A stretch of DNA of 64,000 bases from positions 3,162,001 through 3,226,000 of the forward strand of contig NZ_CP151802.1 in assembly GCF_038446665.1 (NCBI RefSeq), given 5' to 3'. A program made the translations under genes and the position numbers. Below are positions 35,917 through 45,507 of this stretch, piece after piece. Each line of letters begins with the position of its first letter. The stretch's first letter is position 1. A model generated the notes under the pieces. It was not told the origin of the DNA. It worked only from the letters and a program-made list of their open reading frames with translations, and searched no databases. This DNA is from Lysobacter sp. FW306-1B-D06B. GTDB lineage: Bacteria; Pseudomonadota; Gammaproteobacteria; Xanthomonadales; Xanthomonadaceae.

Positions 35917-36639
35917 TCAGACCTCGCTGGGGGCCAACTCGCGCAGTTTGCCCTCGTGCAGCTCAAGCACTCGGTCCAGACGACGCGCCAGACGACGGTC
36001 GTGCGTAACCAGCACCAGTGCGGTGTGCTGCTCGTGGTTCAACGCAAGCATTAACTCGAACACCGTCGAGGCGGTCTTCTCGTCGAGATTACCGGTGGGC
36101 TCATCGCCCAATACGCACGCCGGCCGATTGACGAGCGCTCGCGCCACAGCGGCGCGCTGACGTTCACCGCCGGACAGCTCACCGGGCTTGTGTTCGAGGC
36201 GATGGCCCAGCCCCACGGCTTCCAGCAGCGCTTTCGCCTGCCTGTTCGCATCGGGTACGTGCGCGCCGGAGAGCAGCACCGGGAGCATCACGTTCTCCAG
36301 CGCGGTGAACTCCGGCAGCAGGTGATGGAACTGGTAGACGAAGCCGAGCGACTTGTTGCGCAGTGCGCCGCGGTCAGCATCGGACAGCGAACTCATCTTT
36401 CGCCCTGCAACGAACACCTCGCCCGCCGTCGGCCTGTCGAGGCCGCCGAGCAGATGCAACAGCGTGCTCTTGCCTGCGCCGGAGGCACCCAGGATGGCGA
36501 CGGTCTCGCCCGACTGGACCGCCAGGTCCAATCCGGCGAACACCGGTGTGCGCAACGAGCCCTCGGCATAGGTCATCGCCAGGCCTTCCGCGCGGATCGC
36601 CTCGCCCTGGTGCTTGATTGCCTGCATGGCCTCACTCAT
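35917..36639 (-). CDS. lolD: Lipoprotein-releasing ABC transporter ATP-binding protein
   Basis: The 240-residue ATPase powers release of outer-membrane lipoproteins from the inner membrane. It has Walker [21 protein letters not shown], the LolD-typical [21 protein letters not shown], signature [18 protein letters not shown], Walker [14 protein letters not shown] and H-loop [11 protein letters not shown]. Its start overlaps the permease stop by eight bases. Confidence 0.95.
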   Translation of the reverse strand: MSEAMQAIKHQGEAIRAEGLAMTYAEGSLRTPVFAGLDLAVQSGETVAILGASGAGKSTLLHLLGGLDRPTAGEVFVAGRKMSSLSDADRGALRNKSLGFVYQFHHLLPEFTALENVMLPVLLSGAHVPDANRQAKALLEAVGLGHRLEHKPGELSGGERQRAAVARALVNRPACVLGDEPTGNLDEKTASTVFELMLALNHEQHTALVLVTHDRRLARRLDRVLELHEGKLRELAPSEV

Positions 36640-37876
36640 AGCGCAGCGCCTCCGCCGGAGCCGTGCGCGCTGCGCGCCAGGCGGGGTAGATGGTGGCGAA
36701 GAACGCCATGACGAGCGCGACGGTGGCGATCACCACCACGTCGCTGGCCTGCAGGTCGGTCGGCAGGCCGGTGATGTAATACACATCCTCGGGCAGCAGT
36801 TGCACGCCCACCACGGCTTCGATCGCCTTGAGGATGTGCTCCAGATTGAGCGTCAGTACGATGCCGCCGATCACGCCGATCACCGTGCCGATCACGCCAA
36901 TCAACGTCCCCTGGACGACGAACACCTGCATCACCCCGCGCGGCGTGAGGCCGAGCGTGCGCAGGATCGCGATGTCGGCCTGCTTGTCGGTGACCAGCAT
37001 GACCTGCGAACTGACCAGGTTGAACGCGCCCATCGCGATGATCAGCGACAGGAGGATCGCCATGATGGTCTTTTCCATCTTGAGCGCGCGGAACATGTTG
37101 GCGTTCTCGCTGGTCCAGTCGCTGACGCGGTACGGACCGCCCGGCGAGACGGCGAGATCACGCGCGACGTCCCATGCCTTGTCCATATCGTGCAGGCGCA
37201 GGCGGACGCCGGTGACGCCCTCGCCCATGCGCAGCAGCCGCTGCATGTCGTGCATGTTGGTGACGGCCAGGCCCTTGTCGAAGTCGTTGTAGCCCGCTTC
37301 GAAGATGCCGCTGACGGTGAAGCGCTTGAGCTGCGGCACGGCGCCCAGCGGCGTGCTGCGGAAGTCCGTCGTGGTCATCACCACGCTGTCGCCGATGCCG
37401 ACGCCGAGCCACAGCGCCAGTTCCTTGCCCAGCACGATGTTGAAACTGCCCGGCGCGAGGGAGTCGAGCTTGCCCTGCACCATCTTGTCGGCCAGGACCG
37501 AGACCTTGCCCTCCTGGTCCGGCAGCACGCCACGCACCAGCGCCGGCTGGTTGCGGGCACCGGACAGCAGGGCCTCCTTCTCGATGTACGGCGCTGCACC
37601 GGCCACGCGCTTGTCGGCCACGGCCTTGGCGATGGCCGCCTGCCATTCGGTCAGGGGTTCGCCGTAGGCGCTGACAGTGGCATGCGCCGCCATCTGCAAC
37701 ATGCGGTCGCGGATCTCACGCTGGAAGCCGCTCATGACCGCCAGCGTCGTGATCAGCGCAGTCACGCCGAGCGCGATGCCCGCGATGGAGGCCAGGGAGA
37801 TGAAGGAGATGAAGCCGTTTCGGCGTTTGGCGCGCAGGTAGCGCAGGCCGATGGCCACTGGGATGGGTTTGAACAT
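36632..37876 (-). CDS. lolC: Lipoprotein-releasing ABC transporter permease (LolC/E family)
   Basis: The 414-residue permease has the LolCE N terminus [39 protein letters not shown] in adjoining stretches, a large periplasmic MacB-like domain (about residues 45-265) and three C-terminal helices ending with [18 protein letters not shown]. With LolD it extracts lipoproteins to the LolA carrier. Only one permease gene is here, as in species with a single LolF-type subunit; a second gene could lie elsewhere. Confidence 0.92.
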   Translation of the reverse strand: MFKPIPVAIGLRYLRAKRRNGFISFISLASIAGIALGVTALITTLAVMSGFQREIRDRMLQMAAHATVSAYGEPLTEWQAAIAKAVADKRVAGAAPYIEKEALLSGARNQPALVRGVLPDQEGKVSVLADKMVQGKLDSLAPGSFNIVLGKELALWLGVGIGDSVVMTTTDFRSTPLGAVPQLKRFTVSGIFEAGYNDFDKGLAVTNMHDMQRLLRMGEGVTGVRLRLHDMDKAWDVARDLAVSPGGPYRVSDWTSENANMFRALKMEKTIMAILLSLIIAMGAFNLVSSQVMLVTDKQADIAILRTLGLTPRGVMQVFVVQGTLIGVIGTVIGVIGGIVLTLNLEHILKAIEAVVGVQLLPEDVYYITGLPTDLQASDVVVIATVALVMAFFATIYPAWRAARTAPAEALRYE

Positions 37877-37882
37877 AGCGGG

Positions 37883-38332
37883 CTAGGATGCCATCGAACG
37901 CGGTGGCTGCGCAGCCGTTTGGACAGGAAGAGCCAGCCGCAGTTCACGGCGTTCGCGGGACGGCAGTGTGTCCGGCCACCAGGCCAGGCGCTGGCGGCGC
38001 CCGGTTGCGTCGCGGTAGCGCAGGAAGGCGAGCGGCCCGCGCCAGTGCAGGTCCAGCGCGTCGACAGGCAGGCCATCGACCATCGCCCGCCCCTCCCCGG
38101 CCAGCACCAGCACCCTCATTGGCCGCACGGCCTCGCGCCGCGAGAGCCGGAGGCCCTCGGCCATCGCGGCGAGCGCGAGCGGGATCGACCACCCCAGCGG
38201 CATTTCGCTCGCGATGACACCGAGCGCCGCGAGCAGCCCGAGTATGAAAAGCGCCCGCGTCAGCCAGCGCGACGGCCGCCACTCAAGGCGGCAAGGTGCG
38301 GATGCGTGCGACGAGGGCGGCGAGTTCGGCAT
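37883..38332 (-). CDS. YgfX/CptA-like small membrane protein
   Basis: The 149-residue product has a short Pro/Ser N terminus, then [25 protein letters not shown] and [18 protein letters not shown], two closely spaced membrane helices, followed by a cytoplasmic strand region ([31 protein letters not shown]). That layout and its place after sdhE match YgfX/CptA, reported to affect flavinylation or cytoskeletal proteins in E. coli. The start is uncertain: ATG 38332 overlaps the end of sdhE by 50 bases, and no closer standard start exists. Confidence 0.7.
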   Translation of the reverse strand: MPNSPPSSHASAPCRLEWRPSRWLTRALFILGLLAALGVIASEMPLGWSIPLALAAMAEGLRLSRREAVRPMRVLVLAGEGRAMVDGLPVDALDLHWRGPLAFLRYRDATGRRQRLAWWPDTLPSRERRELRLALPVQTAAQPPRSMAS

Positions 38333-38537
38333 CGGCGGGCGTTTCGTGTCCCATGAACCAGTGCCAGAGCTTATCGTCCTCGATTTCCAGCAGACGTAGG
38401 AAAACCCCGTGTTCGGATGCAGGAGCTTGCCGCCATTCGCGGTCAAGGTACCGCTCGAACAACCGATCCAGTTCCCGCATGCCGCGGCGCGAGCGCCAAC
38501 GCAGGCGGCTCAGTTCGCGTTCGATGTCCTCGCTCAT
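38283..38537 (-). CDS. sdhE: FAD assembly factor SdhE (succinate dehydrogenase flavinylation)
   Basis: The 84-residue product is an all-helical SdhE-family protein with the signature [20 protein letters not shown], whose RGMRELD segment holds the conserved Arg-Gly-x-x-Glu patch, and [19 protein letters not shown]. It assists covalent FAD attachment to SdhA, whose operon lies just upstream on the same strand. ATG 38537 overlaps the stop of the MAPEG gene by four bases. Confidence 0.93.
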   Translation of the reverse strand: MSEDIERELSRLRWRSRRGMRELDRLFERYLDREWRQAPASEHGVFLRLLEIEDDKLWHWFMGHETPADAELAALVARIRTLPP

Positions 38538-38956
38538 GCGCGCCACCAGCCCAGTGCGATCACGGCCCACAGCGCCCACAGGACCATGCCGCCCGTGACG
38601 TAGGCGTAGAACCGGTGCATGACCTTGTTGTAGGTGCAGTGGATCGCGCTGTGGACGATGCGAAGCAGGACGAACGCCCATGCCAGCGCCACCGTCACCG
38701 CGTTGACCTGCGCCGTCAGCGCGGCCACCACCAGCGCCAGGTAGAACAACACCGGCAATTCGAACAGGTTGCGGAAGTTGTCGGCGGCGTAACTGTCGGT
38801 CAGGCGCGCGGCGGACTGCGCCGAGGTGGCGACGGCTTGCGGATGGATGCGCTCACGCTTCATCTGCCCGATGCGCATGACGTACATGCGCCACCACACC
38901 ACGCAGGTGAGCGCGACCATCGCCATCGCCGGAACGAAGATCAGCCTGTTGTCCAT
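38534..38956 (-). CDS. MAPEG family membrane protein
   Basis: The 140-residue product has four membrane helices and the MAPEG signature [20 protein letters not shown] near residue 58, with [20 protein letters not shown] at the end. Eukaryotic members are glutathione-dependent eicosanoid or detoxification enzymes; bacterial roles are mostly unknown. It sits between the sdhB terminator and sdhE and is translationally coupled to sdhE. Confidence 0.88.
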   Translation of the reverse strand: MDNRLIFVPAMAMVALTCVVWWRMYVMRIGQMKRERIHPQAVATSAQSAARLTDSYAADNFRNLFELPVLFYLALVVAALTAQVNAVTVALAWAFVLLRIVHSAIHCTYNKVMHRFYAYVTGGMVLWALWAVIALGWWRA

Positions 38957-38979
38957 GTCATTCCCCTGAAACGTTCCAG

Positions 38980-39005
38980 AAAAAAGGGCGCACTCTCGTG
39001 CGCCC
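38980..39005 (-). terminator. Rho-independent terminator of the sdh operon
   Basis: On the minus strand GGGCGCAC (38998-39005 arm) and its complement (38986-38993) form an eight-bp stem with a four-base loop, followed by six T (38985-38980). It lies just after sdhB and separates it from the MAPEG-sdhE genes. Confidence 0.85.
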
Positions 39006-39038
39006 CAGTTCCGTACACAGCGGCCACCATCCGCCCGA

Positions 39039-39821
39039 TCAGGCGCGACGCGCCAGCATCAGCTTCTTGATCTCGCCGATCGCCTGCGCCGGGTTCAGAC
39101 CCTTCGGGCAGGTGCGGGCGCAGTTCATGATGGTGTGGCAGCGGTAGAGCTTGAACGGATCCTCAAGGTCGTCCAGGCGCGCACCGGTGTCCTCATCGCG
39201 CGAGTCGACGATCCAGCGATAGGCCTGCAGCAGGATCGCCGGGCCGAGGTAGCGGTCGCCGTTCCACCAGTAGCTCGGGCAGCTGGTCGAGCAGCATGCG
39301 CACAGGATGCACTCGTACAGGCCGTCGAGCTTCTTGCGGTCTTCCGGCGACTGCAGGCGCTCGCGATCGGACGGCGACGGGCTCTGCGTGCGCAGCCACG
39401 GCTTGATCGAGGCGTACTGCGCGTAGAAGTGCGTCAAGTCCGGAACAAGGTCCTTCACCACCGGCATGTGCGGCAGCGGGTAGATCGGCACCTCGCCGGC
39501 GCTGCAGTCCTCGATGGCCTTGGTGCACGCCAGCGTGTTGGTGCCGTCGATGTTCATCGCGCACGAACCGCAGATGCCTTCGCGGCACGAGCGACGGAAC
39601 GTCAGCGTCGGATCGATCTCGTTCTTGATCTTGATCAGCGCGTCCAGAACCATCGGGCCGCACGTCGCCATGTCCACCTCGTAGGTGTCCACGCGCGGGT
39701 TCATGCCGTCGTCGGGGTTCCAGCGGTAGACCTTGAAGGTGCGCGCCTGCTTGGCGCCCTGCGCCGGCCAATGGCGGCCCTTCTGGATCTGCGAGTTCTT
39801 CGGGAGGGTAAATTCAGCCAC
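39039..39821 (-). CDS. sdhB: Succinate dehydrogenase iron-sulfur subunit
   Basis: The 260-residue subunit carries the three Fe-S clusters of complex II. The 2Fe-2S ligands are in [19 protein letters not shown] with a later Cys in LACTKAI. The 4Fe-4S and 3Fe-4S ligands are in [33 protein letters not shown]. The N terminus has a short extension before [11 protein letters not shown]. It follows sdhA by 15 bp. Confidence 0.97.
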   Translation of the reverse strand: MAEFTLPKNSQIQKGRHWPAQGAKQARTFKVYRWNPDDGMNPRVDTYEVDMATCGPMVLDALIKIKNEIDPTLTFRRSCREGICGSCAMNIDGTNTLACTKAIEDCSAGEVPIYPLPHMPVVKDLVPDLTHFYAQYASIKPWLRTQSPSPSDRERLQSPEDRKKLDGLYECILCACCSTSCPSYWWNGDRYLGPAILLQAYRWIVDSRDEDTGARLDDLEDPFKLYRCHTIMNCARTCPKGLNPAQAIGEIKKLMLARRA

Positions 39822-39836
39822 GGTTGCTCGCTCCGG

Positions 39837-41627
39837 TCAGTAGACGCGCTTCTTCGGCGGAACCACGGCCACGTCGTCGCTCAACGTGTACATGTGCACC
39901 GGGCGGTAGTCGATCTGGGTCTTGCCGCTCTCGTCGACCGAGCACAGCGTGTGCTTCTGCCAGTTGGCGTCGTCGCGATCCGGGAAGTCCTCGCGGGCAT
40001 GCGCGCCGCGCGATTCGGTGCGGTTCTCGGCGGACACGATCGTCACCAGCGCCTGGTCGAGCAGGTTCGACAGCTCGTAGGTCTCGATCAGATCCGAGTT
40101 CCAGATCAGCGAACGGTCGCTCACCTTCACGTCGGCGAAGGATGCGTGGATCTCGCGCATCTTGCGCACGCCGTCGGACAGCGTCTCGCCGGTGCGGAAC
40201 ACGGCCGCGTCGGCCTGCATCGTGCGCTGCATCTTGTCGCGGATGACCGCCGTCGGCGTGCCGCCATTGGCGTTGCGCAGCTTGTCCAGACGCGCCAGCG
40301 CCGGATCGCAGGCGTCGGCCGCCAGCGCGGCGTGCTTGCCATCGCGCTTGACGGTTTCCGCCGCGCGGTTGGCGACGGCGCGACCGAACACGACCAGGTC
40401 GAGCAGCGAGTTCGAACCCAGGCGGTTGGCGCCGTGCACCGACACGCATGCGGCTTCGCCGATCGCGTACAGGCCCGGGACCACTTCGTCCGGGTTGCCG
40501 TTCTTCAGCTGCACCACTTCGCCGTGGTAGTTGGTCGGGATGCCGCCCATGTTGTAGTGAACGGTCGGGATCACCGGGATCGGCTGCTTCTCGACGTCGA
40601 CGTTGGCGAAGATGCGCGCCGACTCGGCGATGCCCGGCAGCTTCTCGTGGATCACTTCCGGGCCCAGGTGCGTCAGGTCGAGCAGGATGTGATCCTTGTG
40701 CTCGCCGACGCCGCGGCCTTCGCGGATTTCCATCGTCATCGCGCGGCTGACCATGTCGCGCGGGGCGAGGTCCTTCACGCTCGGTGCGTAGCGCTCCATG
40801 AAGCGCTCGCCGTTGCTGTTGCGCAGGATGCCGCCTTCGCCGCGCACGCCTTCGGTGATCAGGCAGCCCGCGCCGTAGATACCGGTCGGGTGGAACTGCA
40901 CGAACTCCATGTCCTGCATCGCAAGACCGGCGCGCAGCACCATGCCGCCGCCGTCGCCGGTGCAGGTATGGGCCGAGGTCGCGGAGAAGTACGCGCGGCC
41001 GTAGCCGCCGGTGGCCAGCACGGTGCCCTGCGCCTTGAACAGGTGCAGCGTGCCTTCGGCCATGTCGAGCGCGAGCACGCCACGGCAGGCGCCGTTGGCG
41101 TCCATGATCAGGTCGAGCGCGAAGTACTCGATGAAGAACTGCGCGTCGTGCGCCAGCGACTGCTGGTAGAGCGTGTGCAGGATCGCGTGGCCGGTGCGGT
41201 CGGCCGCGGCGCAGGTGCGCTGCGCCGGCGGACCTTCGCCGTAACGCGTGGTCATGCCGCCGAACGGACGCTGGTAGATCTTGCCGTCCTCGGTGCGCGA
41301 AAACGGAACGCCGTAGTGCTCCAGCTCGATGATCGCCGGGATGGCCTCGCGGCACATGTATTCGATCGCGTCCTGGTCGCCCAGCCAGTCCGAACCCTTG
41401 ACGGTATCGAAGAAGTGGTAACGCCAGTCGTCCTCGCCCATGTTGGCCAGCGCGGCGGCGACGCCGCCCTGCGCGGCCACGGTGTGCGAGCGCGTCGGGA
41501 AGACTTTGGTGATGCAGGCCGTCTTCAGGCCCTTCTGGGCCAGGCCGAAGGTGGCGCGCAGGCCAGCGCCACCGGCGCCGACGACCACCATGTCGAAAGT
41601 ATGTTCGTGGATCTTGTAGGCGGGCAC
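39837..41627 (-). CDS. sdhA: Succinate dehydrogenase flavoprotein subunit
   Basis: The 596-residue flavoprotein oxidises succinate to fumarate. The FAD site is [20 protein letters not shown], the covalent-FAD His lies in [14 protein letters not shown], and substrate residues are in [20 protein letters not shown] and the later [16 protein letters not shown] 41627 is the start: homology begins there and it lies 4 bp after the sdhD stop, while upstream frame has no homology. Confidence 0.97.
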   Translation of the reverse strand: MPAYKIHEHTFDMVVVGAGGAGLRATFGLAQKGLKTACITKVFPTRSHTVAAQGGVAAALANMGEDDWRYHFFDTVKGSDWLGDQDAIEYMCREAIPAIIELEHYGVPFSRTEDGKIYQRPFGGMTTRYGEGPPAQRTCAAADRTGHAILHTLYQQSLAHDAQFFIEYFALDLIMDANGACRGVLALDMAEGTLHLFKAQGTVLATGGYGRAYFSATSAHTCTGDGGGMVLRAGLAMQDMEFVQFHPTGIYGAGCLITEGVRGEGGILRNSNGERFMERYAPSVKDLAPRDMVSRAMTMEIREGRGVGEHKDHILLDLTHLGPEVIHEKLPGIAESARIFANVDVEKQPIPVIPTVHYNMGGIPTNYHGEVVQLKNGNPDEVVPGLYAIGEAACVSVHGANRLGSNSLLDLVVFGRAVANRAAETVKRDGKHAALAADACDPALARLDKLRNANGGTPTAVIRDKMQRTMQADAAVFRTGETLSDGVRKMREIHASFADVKVSDRSLIWNSDLIETYELSNLLDQALVTIVSAENRTESRGAHAREDFPDRDDANWQKHTLCSVDESGKTQIDYRPVHMYTLSDDVAVVPPKKRVY

Positions 41628-41631
41628 GGCG

Positions 41632-42027
41632 TCAGGCTCCCAGCGCGATGCGGACGATGGCGAGCACGCTGGCGATGGCCGCGAGTGCGCACAGGAAAAT
41701 GTTGAGCAACTGCAACGTTGCCGCCGGGAGCGGCGCGTGCACGTAGTCTTCGACGATGACCTGGATGCCGAGCTTGGCGTGCCAGAACATCGCGATGCTG
41801 AAAGCAATCAGCAGGATCGCATTGCACGGATGGGCGACCGTGGCGCGCACGCTCGCGTAGTCGTCGCCGATCAGGCACAGGATCAGGCCCAGGACGTAGA
41901 GCGACAACGCAACCAGGGCGATGGCCGTGATGCGCTGGACGATGAAGTGGCTGGTGCCGTCCTTCGCCGAACCCAGGCCGCGGGCGCTCTTGAGCGGGTT
42001 GCGCAGGCGGGACTTGTGCAGGCTCAT
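41632..42027 (-). CDS. sdhD: Succinate dehydrogenase membrane anchor subunit
   Basis: The 131-residue membrane anchor has three helices: [42 protein letters not shown] (with the haem-ligand-like His) and [19 protein letters not shown]. The N terminus [20 protein letters not shown] is cytoplasmic and basic. ATG 42027 overlaps the sdhC stop by four bases. With SdhC it binds haem b and the quinone. Confidence 0.95.
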   Translation of the reverse strand: MSLHKSRLRNPLKSARGLGSAKDGTSHFIVQRITAIALVALSLYVLGLILCLIGDDYASVRATVAHPCNAILLIAFSIAMFWHAKLGIQVIVEDYVHAPLPAATLQLLNIFLCALAAIASVLAIVRIALGA

Positions 42028-42419
42028 GCGCCACCCCGCTGCATCATCGCCAGCACCCAGATCAGCACGGTCAGCGCGAGGCTGCCGAAGACCGAGATCC
42101 AGCTGCTGCGCACGAAGGACGCGATCTTGTAGCCGTAGCCGGCGTCCTGCACGAGATGGCGGATGCCGTTGATCAGGTGGAAGGACAGCGCCCAGCTCCA
42201 GCCGAACAGGATCAGGAACCCGAACGCCGACCGGCTGAAGCGGGTGAAGGTCGCCCACGATTCGGGACCTGCGGCCAGCGCGAGCAGCCCCCAGGCGACG
42301 ATGAAGCTGCCGACCACCAGGATGATGCCGGTAATGCGGTGGACGATGGAGGTCACCGTCTGCACCTGCCAGGCATAGATCTGCAGGTGGGGTGACAAAG
42401 GACGTTCGCGATTCGCCAT
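42024..42419 (-). CDS. sdhC: Succinate dehydrogenase cytochrome b556 subunit
   Basis: The 131-residue subunit begins RERPLSPHLQIYAWQVQTVTS and has the SdhC signature SIVHRITGIILVVGSF, then FGWSWALSFHLINGIRHLVQD with the haem-ligand His, and a third helix. ATG 42419 is the family start. It is first of sdhCDAB, but a small SdhAF4-type gene lies 67 bp upstream and may be cotranscribed. Confidence 0.96.
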   Translation of the reverse strand: MANRERPLSPHLQIYAWQVQTVTSIVHRITGIILVVGSFIVAWGLLALAAGPESWATFTRFSRSAFGFLILFGWSWALSFHLINGIRHLVQDAGYGYKIASFVRSSWISVFGSLALTVLIWVLAMMQRGGA

Positions 42420-42486
42420 GAGCGTGGCGGTCTCTCGGCTGGGCGGCGGTGCCGCGTGGCGGGAAGGCGTGTGGAGCGGTGACGCG

Positions 42487-42651
42487 TCAGAAGTCGATGC
42501 AGCGGCCGTTCTTTTCCCAATCGCCGTAGCGGGTCGGCTCGGGGCCTTCACGCCCTCCGACTTCCTTGGCCTTCGCATCGCCCGTGACGGGTGTCTGCTC
42601 GGGTGCTTCGGGCGCGTGCGGCGCTTCGACGGGGGTGGTTTGGCCTATCAT
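42487..42651 (-). CDS. DUF1674/SdhAF4-type succinate dehydrogenase assembly factor
   Basis: A 54-residue protein read directly from the minus strand: a Pro/Ala/Glu-rich N terminus (MIGQTTPVEAPHAPEAPEQT) and the conserved C-terminal signature GPEPTRYGDWEKNGRCIDF. That ending is diagnostic of DUF1674, whose eukaryotic member Sdh8/SdhAF4 binds flavinylated SdhA before complex assembly. Its position directly upstream of sdhC supports the same job here. The ATG at 42651 is 11 bp from the divergent ygfZ start. Confidence 0.85.
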   Translation of the reverse strand: MIGQTTPVEAPHAPEAPEQTPVTGDAKAKEVGGREGPEPTRYGDWEKNGRCIDF

Positions 42652-42662
42652 CGCAGCGCTAA

Positions 42663-43550
42663 ATGTTAATTCCCGCCCCCATGCATGACAACCCGCAAGC
42701 TGTGGCGGACGCTGTTTTCGCCCTGCCCGACCACCGCCTGATCTCGCTTTCCGGCCGCGATGCGGCGACTTTCGCGCAGGCGCAGTTCATGAACGACGTC
42801 GCCCTGCTCGAGCCCGGGCAGTGGCAATGGAGTGGCTGGCTGACGCCGAAAGGGCGCGTGATCGCGCTGTTCGCTTTGCTCAAACTGTCCGATGAGACCC
42901 TGTGGCTGCTGCTCCCGGACGCCGATCCGGCGGCCTTGGCGACGGCCCTGCAGCGTTTCGTGTTCCGCGCCAAGGTGAAGATCCAGGTGCGTGAAGACCT
43001 GCACGTCTCCGGCCGTTTCGCGGCGCCGGCGGGTGCGTCCGGGGCGACGTTCGCCGGCGATGAGGCCAGCGGCCTGGAGCTCGACCTGGGCGGCGCCGGC
43101 GGTCCGCGCACGCTGCGCATCGCGAGCGCCCCGGCCTCACACGACGCGGCCTCGGCGGCCCGCTGGCAGGCCTTCGACCTCGAACACGGACTGCCCCGCC
43201 TGCCCGGCTCGCAGGTCGAACACTGGACGCCGCAGCAGCTCTCCCTGGATCGCCTGCGTGGTTTCAGCGTGAAGAAGGGCTGCTACCCGGGCCAGGAGAT
43301 CGTTGCGCGCACCCACTTCCTCGGTCAGGCCAAGCGCGGGCTGGTGCTGGTCGAAAGTGATGCGCCGCTGGAAGCCGGACGCGACCTGAGCGCGGGAACG
43401 GCGACGCTCGGCAAACTCGTCGCCAGCGGCCATGACGGCGCGCGCCACCTCGCTCTGGCCGTGCTGCCGCTGGAACGCGAAGCCACCGCGCTGGACGTGG
43501 GCGGAGTCGAAGTGAAGGAAGCCGGGCTTCGCGAAGGACTGGCGCGCTGA
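42663..43550 (+). CDS. ygfZ: Folate-binding protein YgfZ (Fe-S cluster maintenance)
   Basis: The 295-residue product has the YgfZ/GcvT-like fold and the signature GFSVKKGCYPGQEIVARTHF near residue 203, with the conserved Cys. YgfZ helps maintain some Fe-S enzymes, for example MiaB, in a folate-dependent way. Two starts are possible, ATG 42663 and ATG 42681 (MHDNPQAV); the second lies behind a C-rich stretch and neither has a clear Shine-Dalgarno. It is the only plus-strand gene in a long minus-strand block and shares a promoter region with the SdhAF4-type gene. Confidence 0.92.
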   Translation: MLIPAPMHDNPQAVADAVFALPDHRLISLSGRDAATFAQAQFMNDVALLEPGQWQWSGWLTPKGRVIALFALLKLSDETLWLLLPDADPAALATALQRFVFRAKVKIQVREDLHVSGRFAAPAGASGATFAGDEASGLELDLGGAGGPRTLRIASAPASHDAASAARWQAFDLEHGLPRLPGSQVEHWTPQQLSLDRLRGFSVKKGCYPGQEIVARTHFLGQAKRGLVLVESDAPLEAGRDLSAGTATLGKLVASGHDGARHLALAVLPLEREATALDVGGVEVKEAGLREGLAR

Positions 43551-43559
43551 GGCAGCCCC

Positions 43560-45503
43560 TCAGGGCGCGCGCACGTCGCGCCGCTGCGCCTGCCAGTGTT
43601 CGAGCCACGCCTGGAACATCAGCACATTCCACAGGTGCGTGTGCCATTTGCGCTCGCCGCCGAGGAACTCGCGCCACAGGCCATGCACCGCATCGGCATC
43701 GAAATGGCCTTCCGAGCGCAACCGCGCGGGATCCAGCAACGCCGACGCCCACTCACGCAGGTCGCCTTTGAGCCATGCACTCACCGGCGCACCGAAGCCG
43801 CGCTTGCCGCGATCGACCATCGAATCGGGCAGGTAACGTCGCAGCACGCGCTTGAGCAGATGCTTGTTGCCGGACGGCTGGCGCTTGAAATCCAGTGGCA
43901 AGGACCAGGCGAACTCCGCCACGCGCCAGTCCAGCAGCGGCGCCCTCGCCTCCAGGCTCACCGCCATGCTCGTGCGATCGACCTTGCACAGGAGGTCTTC
44001 GGGCAGATACACGCTGAAGTCCGCGAGCATCATCGCGTCGGCCGGCGTGCCGGATCCGTGCAGCGGATCGGGCTGGTCGTAGAAGGTCGCCGGCAACGCG
44101 GCACCCGTTACGACCGCTTCGGGATCGCGCCAGCGCGCGACGCGCTGCCGGTACACGTCGCCGATGCCGCGCGCGCCCATTTCCGCCGCCAGGGCGGCGA
44201 ATCCGCCGGTGCGCGAGGCCTCGCCGTGCTGCTTCGCGCTGCCCGCCAGCGCGCGGCGGATCGGCGCCGGCACGCGACGCTGCCAGCGCCAGTTGCGCAG
44301 GGCGCGGTCGTAGCGCTTGTAGCCGTAGAACAACTCGTCCCCGCCGTCGCCCGACAGCGCCACGGTCACTTCAGTGCGCGCCAATCGCGCGACCAGCGCG
44401 GTCGGCACCTGCGAGGCATCGGCGAAGGGTTCGTCGAACATCGCCGGCAAGGTCGGCACCACCGCCAGCGCATCGGCGCCGCTCACGTACAGCTCGGTGT
44501 GCTGCGTGTGCAGGTGCTCGGCGACTTCGCGCGCCAGGTGTGCCTCGTCGTGGTGCGAGCGCTCGAAGCCGATGGTGAAACTGCACACCGGATGCCGGCT
44601 CTGCGCCTGCATCAGCGAGGTGACAATCGAGGAATCCGTACCGCCCGAAAGAAACACGCCCACCGGCACGTCCGCGACCATGCGCAACGCGACGGCGTCG
44701 CGCAGCAGCTCGTCCAGACGGTTCTCCGCTTCGAGCACGTCGCCCTTGAACGGATCGGCTAGCGCAGCGCTCATGCGCTCGCGCGGCTCCCAATAGCGGC
44801 GTTGTTCGCGTTGCGGGTCGTGTTCCACCGACCCGCGCGCGACGGTCGCGGCGTCGATGCGCAGCAGCGAACCGGGCACCAGCTTGAAGGTATCGACATG
44901 GATCGCATGCGGCGCCGGGATGTAATCCAGGCGAAGCAGCAGCGCGAGCGCGTCCGGGTCGACGCCGTTGTCGAACTCCGGATGCCGCCACAGCGCCTTC
45001 AGTTCCGAGCCGAAGACGAACGTTCCGCCGGCCCAGCCGTAGTACAGCGGCTTCTTGCCCACGCGGTCGCGCGCCAGCCACAGCGCGCGCTCCTGCTTGT
45101 CCCACAGGGCGATGGCGAACATGCCGTTGCAGCGCGAGATCGCCTCTTCGACGCCCCACTCCATCACCGCAGCCAGCAGCACCTCGGTGTCGGAGTGCCC
45201 GCGGAAGACGTGGCCGCGCGCGACCAGCACTTCGCGCAGTTCGGCGAAGTTGTAGATCTCGCCGTTGTAGACGACGACGTAGCGGCGATCCTCCGACGCC
45301 ATCGGCTGATGGCCGAGCGGCGAGAGGTCGAGGATGCTCAGGCGCCGGTGTGCGAGCGCGATGCCGGCGGTGTCATCCACCCAGACGCCACGATCGTCCG
45401 GGCCGCGATGCGCCAGCGCATCGCCCATCGCGCCGGCGAGCGCGTCCAGCCGCGCGGCGTCGGTGTCCGGCGTCGGTCGCAGCAGGCCGGCGAGTCCGCA
45501 CAT
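43560..45503 (-). CDS. asnB: Asparagine synthase (glutamine-hydrolysing)
   Basis: The 647-residue enzyme has an N-terminal class II glutaminase domain starting MCGLAGLLRP (catalytic Cys2), with RLSILDLSPLGHQPM, YNGEIYNF and GHSDTEVLLAAV. The C-terminal ATP-pyrophosphatase domain has VGVFLSGGTDSSIV and LSGDGGDELFYGYKRYD. It may make free asparagine or, as some paralogues do, modify surface or secondary metabolites; the XrtA-type EPS context is absent here. A four-base gap separates it from the E1 gene. Confidence 0.9.
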   Translation of the reverse strand: MCGLAGLLRPTPDTDAARLDALAGAMGDALAHRGPDDRGVWVDDTAGIALAHRRLSILDLSPLGHQPMASEDRRYVVVYNGEIYNFAELREVLVARGHVFRGHSDTEVLLAAVMEWGVEEAISRCNGMFAIALWDKQERALWLARDRVGKKPLYYGWAGGTFVFGSELKALWRHPEFDNGVDPDALALLLRLDYIPAPHAIHVDTFKLVPGSLLRIDAATVARGSVEHDPQREQRRYWEPRERMSAALADPFKGDVLEAENRLDELLRDAVALRMVADVPVGVFLSGGTDSSIVTSLMQAQSRHPVCSFTIGFERSHHDEAHLAREVAEHLHTQHTELYVSGADALAVVPTLPAMFDEPFADASQVPTALVARLARTEVTVALSGDGGDELFYGYKRYDRALRNWRWQRRVPAPIRRALAGSAKQHGEASRTGGFAALAAEMGARGIGDVYRQRVARWRDPEAVVTGAALPATFYDQPDPLHGSGTPADAMMLADFSVYLPEDLLCKVDRTSMAVSLEARAPLLDWRVAEFAWSLPLDFKRQPSGNKHLLKRVLRRYLPDSMVDRGKRGFGAPVSAWLKGDLREWASALLDPARLRSEGHFDADAVHGLWREFLGGERKWHTHLWNVLMFQAWLEHWQAQRRDVRAP

Positions 45504-45507
45504 GCGA

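Noticed and set aside
39135..41705. Very long open frame on the plus strand opposite sdhA and sdhB
   Set aside because: Its translation is His/Arg/Val/Ala-rich without motifs and mirrors the codon positions of the clearly real sdh genes; such antisense frames are expected at this GC content.
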